A stretch of DNA of 6,210 nt, from positions 1-6,210 of the forward strand of contig CAKORZ010000073.1 of assembly GCA_934101685.1 (NCBI GenBank), written 5' to 3'. A program made the position numbers and the translations under genes. Below are positions 1 to 5,791 of this stretch, piece by piece. The notes under the pieces are model-generated. The model saw only the letters and a list, made by a program, of their open reading frames with translations, was not told the origin of the DNA and did not search any database. Position 1 is the first letter of the stretch. Every line of letters begins with the position of its first letter. This DNA comes from an uncultured Bacilli bacterium. GTDB taxonomy: Bacteria > Bacillota_I > Bacilli_A > RFN20 > DUOF01.

Positions 1-2
1 AT

Positions 3-563
3 ATAGTAGAGAGGGGAAGTAGTGATACTTTAAGATTCTTTATGCTAGGGTATGGTCCTGAAAAGAAAGATAGTGATTTTAGTAATAAGTTATACGCTAC
101 TATTCATAATAGTGAGATAGTTAATAAACTTGGTAATTTTGTTAATAGAACACTTAAATTTAAAGGATTAACTGAAATTAAAAAAGATGTAATGGATGAA
201 GAAGTAAAAAATACTATTATTAGATATTATGATGAAATTGGTGTACAAATAGAAAAATATGAATTTAAAGAAGCATGTAAATTAATTTTAAGTTTACTTG
301 AATATGCTAATAAGTATTATGATGAGAGTAAACCTTGGGTATTAGCTAAAGAAAATTTAGAAGAATTTAATAGAGTTATGTATACATGCTCTAATGTAAT
401 TTATAACTTAGCTAATATACTTAATCCATTTATGCCTGAAACAAGCCAAAAAATAGCCAAATTATTTGATTTTGATACTTTAGCATGGAATTACATAGAA
501 ACTAATAAAGACTTAAAAATCAAAGAATTTGAGCCTTTGTTTGTAAGAATGGATGTTAAATAG
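3..563 (+). CDS. metG: Methionyl-tRNA synthetase, archaeal/E. coli-like type, C-terminal part (5' end off window)
   Basis: Class I synthetase that charges tRNA-Met in the cytoplasm; only the end of the catalytic core and the anticodon-binding domain are in view. The frame is open from base 3, so the ATG at 42 is internal: the residues before it (GSSDTLRFF) match the 'ADSLRYY' stretch that follows KMSKS in MetRS. Next come a 'KDSDFS' motif and 'IVNKLGNFVNR', as in archaeal, Bacteroides and E. coli MetRS rather than Bacillus MetRS. The Asn and Arg of GNFVNR and the Trp of 'SKPW' correspond to E. coli N391, R395 and W461, which read the CAU anticodon, so the domain looks intact. It ends at 'PLFVRMD' with TAG and has no C-terminal EMAP-like tRNA-binding domain. 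The HIGH and KMSKS motifs are off window, so activity cannot be judged. It is followed after 12 bases by a second MetRS gene, probably co-transcribed. Confidence 0.9.
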   Translation: MVERGSSDTLRFFMLGYGPEKKDSDFSNKLYATIHNSEIVNKLGNFVNRTLKFKGLTEIKKDVMDEEVKNTIIRYYDEIGVQIEKYEFKEACKLILSLLEYANKYYDESKPWVLAKENLEEFNRVMYTCSNVIYNLANILNPFMPETSQKIAKLFDFDTLAWNYIETNKDLKIKEFEPLFVRMDVK

Positions 564-566
564 GAG
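562..566 (+). promoter_or_regulatory. Ribosome binding site of the second MetRS gene
   Basis: AGGAG lies 9 bases before the ATG at 576 and overlaps the TAG stop (561-563) of the upstream MetRS gene. This supports the 576 start and suggests that translation of the two synthetases is coupled on one mRNA. Confidence 0.75.
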
Positions 567-575
567 TTTTTCTTA

Positions 576-2156
576 ATGAATAAAAAATTTTATATTACAA
601 CACCAATATATTATCCTAGTAATAAATTAACTTTAGGTAATTGTTATACTACAGTAGTATGTGATGCTATTGCTAGATTTTATCGATTACTAGACTATGA
701 TGTATTTTATTTAACTGGAACTGATGAGCATGGCCAAAAAATTGAAAAAATAGCTAATTCAAAGGGAATATCAGAAATAGAACATTTAAATGAAATTGTA
801 AATGATACAAAGAAATTATGGAATGAATTGCATATTTCTTATGATAAATTTATTAGAACTACTGATAAAGAACATGTTGCTACTGTTACTAAAATTTTTA
901 ATAAGTTATATGAAAATGGAGATATTTATAAATCTCAATATACAGGTAAATATTGTATCCCTTGTGAATCATTTTGGAGTGATGATCAATTAGTTGATGA
1001 GAAATGTCCTGATTGTGGCAGGGAAGTTATTGTAACTAATGAAGAATGCTATTTCTTTAAATTAAGTAAATATGAAGAGAAATTAAAAGAATTATATAAA
1101 AATAATAAAAACTTTCTTGTTCCTCAAAATAGAGCTAATGAAATGACTAAAAACTTTTTTGATAAAGGATTGAAAGATTTATGTGTATCAAGAAAAAGCG
1201 TGAAATGGGGTATACCTGTTCCTTTTGATAATGATCAAACAATTTATGTATGGATTGATGCACTTTCTAACTATATATCTGCGCTTGGATATTTATCAAA
1301 TGATGATTCGCTATTCAAAAAGTTTTGGCCTGCAGATGTACATGTAGTTGGTAAAGAAATTGTTAGATTTCATGCAATTATATGGCCAGCAATTTTGATG
1401 GCATTAGATTTGCCTTTGCCTACTAAAATTTATGGTCATGGTTGGTTAACTTTTGGTAATGCTAAATTAAGTAAAAGTAAAGAAATCGGCAAAAAAGAAG
1501 TTATTGATCCAAGAATTTTACTTGAAAGATATACCGCAGATTCTGTAAGAAACTTTTTGATTGGTGAAATAAATTTTGGACAAGATGGTCCTTACACTCA
1601 AGAATTATTTTTAAATTCATATAACAATATACTTGCTAATAAAGTAGGGAATATAGAATCTAGAATTATTGGAATGTGGCTCAAATATAATAATGGTATA
1701 GTACAAAATGGTAATACTATCCAAAATTCTGATTTTGAATTCTTTAAAACTATCCAAAACCTAAAAAAAGAATCTATTGATAATATGTTAGATTTAAAAC
1801 CTACTTTAAGTTATAGAGCAGCATTAAAAATTATTGATGAATGTAATTTATATATTGATGATAATAAGCCTTGGGAATTATTTAAAGATGAAAATAAAAA
1901 GGACAATCTTAATTCATTACTATATAATGTTACTCAAGCAATGCTAGAAGCTTATGTCCTTTTAAATGCTTTTATTCCTGAAAGTACAGAAAAGGTTCTT
2001 GAAAAATTTAATATTTGTGATTTTAAGATAAACACTAATGAATCATTTAAATTTCCTATTGAAGGATTAAAGTTTGAAAAGACTACGCCATTATTTAATA
2101 GATTAAATATTCCTGAAGAATTAAAAGTATTAGATAAAATTGCAAATAATAACTAA
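576..2156 (+). CDS. metG: Methionyl-tRNA synthetase, Bacillus-like type, with variant HIGH/KMSKS motifs
   Basis: 526 aa class I synthetase, predicted to make Met-tRNA from Met, ATP and tRNA-Met. The Rossmann core starts 'YITTPIYYPS'. The usual HIGH box is TLGN (residues 19-22). GTDEHG with the methionine-binding Asp is at 49-53, and two CxxC pairs at 127/130 and 144/147 form the zinc knuckle. 'SRKSVKWGIPVP' (205-216), 'VVGKEIVRFH' (257-266) and 'GHGWL' (287-291) are typical family blocks. The KMSKS loop reads KLSKS (297-301) and is followed by about four extra residues before 'VIDP'. The anticodon domain keeps N359, R363 and W433, equivalent to E. coli N391, R395 and W461. The C-terminal EMAP-like domain of B. 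subtilis MetRS (about 660 aa) is absent. It is the second of two tandem, unlike MetRS genes. Identification as a MetRS homologue is secure. Full methionylation activity is inferred, because the motif changes could alter kinetics, inhibitor sensitivity or role. Confidence 0.93.
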   Translation: MNKKFYITTPIYYPSNKLTLGNCYTTVVCDAIARFYRLLDYDVFYLTGTDEHGQKIEKIANSKGISEIEHLNEIVNDTKKLWNELHISYDKFIRTTDKEHVATVTKIFNKLYENGDIYKSQYTGKYCIPCESFWSDDQLVDEKCPDCGREVIVTNEECYFFKLSKYEEKLKELYKNNKNFLVPQNRANEMTKNFFDKGLKDLCVSRKSVKWGIPVPFDNDQTIYVWIDALSNYISALGYLSNDDSLFKKFWPADVHVVGKEIVRFHAIIWPAILMALDLPLPTKIYGHGWLTFGNAKLSKSKEIGKKEVIDPRILLERYTADSVRNFLIGEINFGQDGPYTQELFLNSYNNILANKVGNIESRIIGMWLKYNNGIVQNGNTIQNSDFEFFKTIQNLKKESIDNMLDLKPTLSYRAALKIIDECNLYIDDNKPWELFKDENKKDNLNSLLYNVTQAMLEAYVLLNAFIPESTEKVLEKFNICDFKINTNESFKFPIEGLKFEKTTPLFNRLNIPEELKVLDKIANNN

Positions 2157-2165
2157 AAAAAATAA

Positions 2166-2181
2166 CATAATATATATTATG
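2166..2181. repeat. 16-bp perfect AT palindrome
   Basis: CATAATATATATTATG equals its own reverse complement and lies 10 bases after the second MetRS stop codon. It could be a protein-binding site or a weak hairpin, but alternating A/T makes chance plausible. Confidence 0.35.
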
Positions 2182-2215
2182 CGAAGTTGATAAATATTTT
2201 ATTTTTTATATAAAT

Positions 2216-2261
2216 AAAAAGAAGTAGAACTCATTAAATATAAAATTCTACTTCTTTTTTT
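2216..2261. terminator. Bidirectional Rho-independent terminator between convergent genes
   Basis: Arms 2216-2229 (AAAAAGAAGTAGAA) and 2246-2259 (TTCTACTTCTTTTT) are perfect 14-bp complements around a 16-base loop. On the plus strand the stem runs into seven T (2255-2261), ending the MetRS transcript. On the minus strand it runs into TTTTT then ATTTATA, ending the antitoxin-like gene. Its place between two converging stop codons supports use in both directions. Confidence 0.88.
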
Positions 2262-2273
2262 GTTCCCTATTTT

Positions 2274-2861
2274 TTATGCTTTAAATAGAGAAAGGTAATG
2301 ATGTACTAATTTACTTATTCTTAATGCTTTAGAATACTCTAAAAGCTTTTTATAATTTAAATCTAGTCTATTAAAATAATAGTTAATAAATTTATTGTAT
2401 TCACTAGTATCAAATCTACTTCTATCTCTTATAATATCACACACACTTCTTTCTATATCATATATTCGTAGAATGTGACCTTTATAATTTAACTTTATTA
2501 TCCCCTGCCCATAATTGGATTTACTATCATAAAAGACTTTATATGATCTATAATTTTTAGCATTATAACTTTGAGGTACACTTATTTGTACCTTTTTTTC
2601 TATATCTTTATAAAAGTTTTGTAGGCTTAGAGATGTAAAATGAGAAAAGATTACTTTTTTTGTTCTATGTTGCATTGCATATAACGGATCTATATCTATT
2701 TTATTTATAGAGTATATTCCCCTACTTATTCGATATATCTTATTTTCATTTAATAATTTATTTAGATATATTCTTGCAATGTTACTTGCAGTTACTTCTT
2801 TAGTTGTCACTATTCCCCTATTTTTATTTGCTAATTGTAATATCTCATTTTCTTTACTCAT
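2274..2861 (-). CDS. AbiEi-family (type IV) antitoxin-like transcriptional regulator, no toxin beside it
   Basis: 195 aa with a winged-helix N-terminus and the AbiEi-type C-terminal domain. In AbiE systems this antitoxin represses its own promoter and counters AbiEii, a nucleotidyltransferase toxin. Residues 4-51 form the helix-turn-helix and wing ('GIVTTKEV', then 'RISRGIY'), the usual AbiEi opening. The C-terminal part holds 'IFSHFTSL' (71-78) and 'YDIERSVCDIIRDR' (134-147), both familiar from short Bacillota members. The ATG at 2861 is preferred over the GTG at 2870, since AAGGA (2873-2877) is only 2 bases from the GTG but 11 from the ATG. No AbiEii gene adjoins it: downstream is a terminator and the convergent MetRS gene, upstream is rsfS with its own terminator. 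It may be an orphan antitoxin, the remnant of a lost pair, or a regulator of other genes. Family assignment is from motif recall, not alignment. Confidence 0.8.
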   Translation of the reverse strand: MSKENEILQLANKNRGIVTTKEVTASNIARIYLNKLLNENKIYRISRGIYSINKIDIDPLYAMQHRTKKVIFSHFTSLSLQNFYKDIEKKVQISVPQSYNAKNYRSYKVFYDSKSNYGQGIIKLNYKGHILRIYDIERSVCDIIRDRSRFDTSEYNKFINYYFNRLDLNYKKLLEYSKALRISKLVHHYLSLFKA

Positions 2862-2872
2862 TTTTCTCACTT

Positions 2873-2877
2873 TCCTT
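2873..2877 (-). promoter_or_regulatory. Ribosome binding site of the AbiEi-like gene
   Basis: On the minus strand this reads AAGGA. It is 2 bases from the GTG at 2870, too close for initiation, and 11 bases from the ATG at 2861. It therefore favours the shorter, 195-residue protein. Confidence 0.55.
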
Positions 2878-2878
2878 A

Positions 2879-2916
2879 TTTACTTTAATTGTATATTTAA
2901 AAAGAAAAAAAGTAAA
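2879..2916. promoter_or_regulatory. Inverted repeat overlapping the antitoxin promoter (possible operator)
   Basis: TTTACTTT (2879-2886) and AAAGTAAA (2909-2916) are exact 8-bp inverted arms with 22 bases between them. One arm covers the proposed -35 box and the other the expected transcription start. AGTAA also occurs three times at 2911-2926. AbiEi proteins are known to bind inverted repeats in their own promoters, so autoregulation is a reasonable guess, weakened by the low-complexity sequence. Confidence 0.35.
2888..2916 (-). promoter_or_regulatory. Putative sigma-A promoter of the AbiEi-like gene
   Basis: On the minus strand TTTACT (-35, 2911-2916; 4 of 6 consensus bases) and TACAAT (-10, 2888-2893; 5 of 6) are 17 bases apart. 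A start near 2881 would give a leader of about 20 bases before the ATG at 2861. It lies just past the rsfS terminator, as expected for an independently transcribed gene. AT-rich DNA makes false matches easy. Confidence 0.45.
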
Positions 2917-2930
2917 GTAATAGTAAAATA

Positions 2931-2966
2931 AAAAAAAGCATCAATATTTTTAGTATTAATGCTTTT
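2931..2966 (-). terminator. Rho-independent terminator after rsfS
   Basis: On the minus strand AAAAGCATTAATA (2966-2954) pairs with TATTGATGCTTTT (2946-2934): 13 pairs including one G-U, around a 7-base loop, running into further T residues to 2931. It begins six bases past the rsfS stop codon and marks the end of the yqeG-to-rsfS operon. Confidence 0.85.
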
Positions 2967-2971
2967 AAAAA

Positions 2972-3307
2972 TTATTCTAAATATGAAGTTATATCTACAA
3001 GAGGAAATTTTTCAAATAGCTTTTCTATATTGTATTCTTCTCTTTCTTCTTTAGTAAATAAATGCACTACAATAGATTTAGCATCTACGATTAACCATTT
3101 ACTTCCCTTTCCTTCAATCTTTTTTATGTCATAGCCATTTTTAGCTAGTTCTTGATCAACACTATTTGCTAGAGTCATTAATTGTCTATCATTAGATGCA
3201 CTACAGATAACTATATAATCACATATAGGGCTTGATTCTGACACATTTATTGCAATAATGTTTTCTCCTTTTTTATCGTTTAATGCTTTAATAATTGTTT
3301 CTAACAT
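2972..3307 (-). CDS. rsfS: Ribosome silencing factor RsfS (YbeB/YqeL/Iojap family)
   Basis: 111 aa, the normal family length. RsfS binds ribosomal protein uL14 on the large subunit and blocks subunit joining when nutrients are scarce. The sequence shows the family pattern: 'CDYIVICSA' (29-37), then 'GSKWLIVDAKSIVVHLF' (68-84), ending 'REEYNIEKLF' (89-98), the counterpart of the usual 'R.fY.LE.LW'. The start at 3307 is backed by AAGGAG (3316-3321), 8 bases upstream and overlapping the TAA stop of the preceding nadD-yqeK gene, 13 bases away. It is the last gene of the operon and a terminator follows. The methyltransferase gene yqeM, which follows rsfS in B. subtilis, is not present here. Confidence 0.95.
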   Translation of the reverse strand: MLETIIKALNDKKGENIIAINVSESSPICDYIVICSASNDRQLMTLANSVDQELAKNGYDIKKIEGKGSKWLIVDAKSIVVHLFTKEEREEYNIEKLFEKFPLVDITSYLE

Positions 3308-3320
3308 ATTTATCTCTCCT

Positions 3321-4388
3321 TTACTTTAAATAATATTTTACAGCATTAATTGTATACTCATTTCCATAAGGAATATGTTTAGTATCTAAATAATCTATAT
3401 TTTCTTTTAAAACTTCTATAAACCCCTTATCTAAATCATTAATACAAGCATTAATCATTGTACTACTATCATAATCTCTTAAAGGATCTAATTTATCTGA
3501 TACATACACTAATTTAGCTAGTTTAGACATATTAGCATTAGCAGTAGTGTGATATTTAATAGCATCTAGTATTTCTGTGTCTTCAATGCCAAATTTCTTT
3601 CTAGCTAGGTATTCCCCTACATATTGATGATATAAAGATTCATTTTCATTTACTTTACTTGGGTAATACTTATTCATTATCATCATTGTTTTATTTTTTG
3701 GATATTCTTTTGCTATATCATGTAATAAGGTAGCGGTAATTACTTTATTTCTATCTAAACCATCTTTATTATTTTTATATATTTTTAAGGCAAGATTCTT
3801 TACTGACACTACATGCTTATATCTTTTACTACTCATATATTTTTTTATTTGTTTAGTTAGATATAAATTGTTATCAATTATATATTTTTTTACATCTTTA
3901 TCTAAATGAGTGTATTTCCCTTCTTTTATTTCACTGCTAGAGACATTACAAACTTTATTATCTAGATATATATAATCACTATTTATATCATAGTCACTAT
4001 TACCTCTTCTAGCTACAATAAATTTAAAATGTTTCTTTAACATATTAAACTTATACCATTTATTTAAATTTAATATTTGATCTTCTCCTATTAAAATATA
4101 ATACTCATTATCTTTATTACAAAATGAAAGTATTTTATCGTATGTTTCTTCTAAATTACTATAATCAAACTTAATATCTAATATTCCAAACTTCTTTTCT
4201 TTTTTAACTACTAGTTCAACCATTCTTTTTCTTTTTAAAAAAGGCGCTAAATTCTTTGAATTTGAGTTTTTATTCAATCCAAAGTATAATTTATCACCTT
4301 TAATTAAATTAAGCGAATTTTTAGCAATTTTAAGGTGTCCTGCGTGTATTGGATCAAAACTACCATAAAAAAGTATTATTTTAGCCAT
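3321..4388 (-). CDS. nadD: Fused nicotinate-nucleotide adenylyltransferase (NadD) and YqeK-type HD hydrolase
   Basis: 355 aa with two enzymes in one chain. Residues 1 to about 178 are NadD, which adenylates nicotinate mononucleotide to deamido-NAD. GSFDPIHAGH (9-18) is the nucleotidyltransferase (T/H)xGH box in its 'GGTFDPIHxGH' form, 'IGEDQ...W' (100-111) fits the NadD substrate region, and 'VSSSEIKEG' (149-157) is the ISSTxIR motif. From about 180 to the end is a YqeK HD domain. Metal ligands are visible as H192, H223-D224, H254, H280 and D298, within 'KRYKHVVSV', 'LLHDIAK', 'KYHTT' and 'YVSDKLDPLR'. B. subtilis YqeK hydrolyses Ap4A to ADP. These are separate genes (yqeJ, yqeK) in B. subtilis; a similar fusion is known to me from Mycoplasma. 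The ATG overlaps the yhbY stop by one base (TAATG) and no Shine-Dalgarno sequence is visible, so it probably relies on translational coupling. Confidence 0.93.
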   Translation of the reverse strand: MAKIILFYGSFDPIHAGHLKIAKNSLNLIKGDKLYFGLNKNSNSKNLAPFLKRKRMVELVVKKEKKFGILDIKFDYSNLEETYDKILSFCNKDNEYYILIGEDQILNLNKWYKFNMLKKHFKFIVARRGNSDYDINSDYIYLDNKVCNVSSSEIKEGKYTHLDKDVKKYIIDNNLYLTKQIKKYMSSKRYKHVVSVKNLALKIYKNNKDGLDRNKVITATLLHDIAKEYPKNKTMMIMNKYYPSKVNENESLYHQYVGEYLARKKFGIEDTEILDAIKYHTTANANMSKLAKLVYVSDKLDPLRDYDSSTMINACINDLDKGFIEVLKENIDYLDTKHIPYGNEYTINAVKYYLK

Positions 4389-4672
4389 TAGAATTCAATT
4401 ACAGGTTTCTTACTTTTACGGTAAAAAACAATATTCCTTCCAATAAGTTGAACTATTTCGCTATTAGTTTTGCTAGCTATATCAAAAGCCGCTTCTTTTA
4501 TATTTATCATACAATTCTTTAAAATACTAATTTTAATTAATTCATGAGCTTCAAGTGCTTTATCTAATCCATCAATTAAGTTATTACTAATGCCCTCTTT
4601 CCCTACTTGGAAAATTGGTCTTAATGTCATAGCAAGTGATCTTAACTTTACTCTTTGTTTACTATTAAGCAT
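4388..4672 (-). CDS. yhbY: YhbY-family CRM-domain RNA-binding protein (ribosome assembly factor)
   Basis: 94 aa single CRM domain, the usual length for YhbY (YqeI in B. subtilis). Such proteins bind pre-50S particles and rRNA during large-subunit maturation. The pattern 'KQRVKLRSLAMTLRPIFQVGK' spans residues 5-25, with the GxxG RNA-binding loop GKEG at 24-27, then 'ALEAHELIKISIL' and 'IVQLIGRNIVFYR' near the end. The ATG overlaps the yqeH stop by one base (TAATG), and a good GGGAGG (4683-4688) lies within the end of yqeH, so it has its own ribosome binding site as well as coupling. Downstream it overlaps nadD-yqeK in the same TAATG way. In B. subtilis aroE sits between yqeH and this gene; here it is missing. 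Confidence 0.95.
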   Translation of the reverse strand: MLNSKQRVKLRSLAMTLRPIFQVGKEGISNNLIDGLDKALEAHELIKISILKNCMINIKEAAFDIASKTNSEIVQLIGRNIVFYRKSKKPVIEF

Positions 4673-5787
4673 TAGATTAAAGCCTCCCTTAAGTATACTT
4701 TACAGTTATTAGGTACATATACTTCTATTTCTTGATTAGAATATTCAAAACTAACCCATCCATAACCTGCAATTACTATATCTACTTTACCAGGAGTAGT
4801 CAATTCTATTTTCTTTAATTTTAAATCTTCAAATTTAGTAATCATATTAGTAGTAGGTACTATAGATTTTGATTTAACTAAGCTATTAAATGTAACTTCT
4901 TTTTTATCTAATTTTGTACGATGTACTTTAACAAAACTAGAGAAATAACAAGTAAAGCCTGTTTCTTTACCCTTTTTAAAATCAAATGTTGCTAAACCAC
5001 CTAGTAGTAAAGATTGACCCTCTTTTAATTGGAAGGTTAAAGGTTTAATTTCTTTTCTAGGTAAAATATATTTCAAAATTCTTGGTTCTACTGCATAAAG
5101 CATAGAATCTTTTTGAATAATACCTGGAGTATCATAAATGTATGAATTCATATCAAGAGGTATTCTAATAACATTTAAAGTAGTTCCTGGGAATGAACTT
5201 GTTGTTATTAATTTATCTGTTTCATTACTATAATTCTTTAATAAAGAGTTAATAAATGTAGATTTTCCTACATTAGCATTACCAATAATATAAACATCTT
5301 TATTCTCTCTTAATTCATTTATTTTATCTAATATTAAATCAATATTATAGTTAGTTTGACCACTAGACATTATTATATCAATAACATTCTTTACTCCATT
5401 TAATTCTAATTTTTCTTTAATCCAATGTAATAATTTTGCATCTTTTACAGCAGAAGGAATTAAGTCTCTTTTATTTGCTAAAACTAAAACCTTTTGATTA
5501 TTAATATAATTACTAATATTTTTAATTAAACTAGTTTCAAAACTGAATACATCTATTACATAAACAAGTAAAGCATCTTCTTTAGCAATACTTTTCAAAA
5601 TAGTAACATAGTCATCCTCTACTAATTGAGTTTCTGTATTAGTATTATAATGTTGCAATTTAAAACATCTTTGGCACAAAATATTTTCCTTTGTTTCAAG
5701 TATTTTTTCAGGAACATATCCCATCTTAGTTTCATCTTCGCATTGTAGTATTTGACCACATCCATAACAATATAACTTATCTTCCAT
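4672..5787 (-). CDS. yqeH: Circularly permuted ribosome-assembly GTPase YqeH
   Basis: 371 aa, close to B. subtilis YqeH (366 aa), a GTPase needed for 30S subunit assembly. It starts with a treble-clef zinc finger: C7, C10, C38 and C41 (CYGC and CQRC). The GTPase motifs come in permuted order: G4 NKRD (105-108), G5-like SSG (141-143), G1 P-loop GNANVGKS (169-176), G2 Thr in 'FPGTT' (199-203) and G3 DTPG (219-222). After these is the conserved C-terminal region ending 'GYGWVSFEY', 'VYVPNN' and 'LREAL'. The start at 5787 follows a strong AAGGAGGAG (5795-5803) embedded in the last codons of yqeG, with only 4 bases between the yqeG stop and this ATG. All key residues are present, and nothing suggests transfer or decay. 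Confidence 0.97.
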   Translation of the reverse strand: MEDKLYCYGCGQILQCEDETKMGYVPEKILETKENILCQRCFKLQHYNTNTETQLVEDDYVTILKSIAKEDALLVYVIDVFSFETSLIKNISNYINNQKVLVLANKRDLIPSAVKDAKLLHWIKEKLELNGVKNVIDIIMSSGQTNYNIDLILDKINELRENKDVYIIGNANVGKSTFINSLLKNYSNETDKLITTSSFPGTTLNVIRIPLDMNSYIYDTPGIIQKDSMLYAVEPRILKYILPRKEIKPLTFQLKEGQSLLLGGLATFDFKKGKETGFTCYFSSFVKVHRTKLDKKEVTFNSLVKSKSIVPTTNMITKFEDLKLKKIELTTPGKVDIVIAGYGWVSFEYSNQEIEVYVPNNCKVYLREALI

Positions 5788-5791
5788 ATTA

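Noticed and set aside
42..44. ATG taken as the start of the first gene
   Set aside because: The frame is open to the window edge and the residues before the ATG match MetRS (GSSDTLRFF), so the gene begins off window.
802..993. 63-codon open frame inside the second MetRS gene
   Set aside because: It is an out-of-frame shadow of a clearly conserved coding region (around the zinc knuckle) and has no recognisable protein pattern.
3..2156. One MetRS gene broken by a frameshift
   Set aside because: The second gene starts at a true N-terminus (YITTPIYYPS) with its own RBS and is full length, and the first ends at the family's normal C-terminal motif. They are two genes of different types.
2157..2273. 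Remnant of an AbiEii toxin after the antitoxin-like gene
   Set aside because: The 117 bases are AT-rich non-coding DNA with a palindrome and a terminator; no toxin-like reading frame is visible on the minus strand.
2868..2870. GTG as start of the AbiEi-like gene
   Set aside because: It is only 2 bases from the AAGGA site, whereas the ATG at 2861 has a workable spacing.
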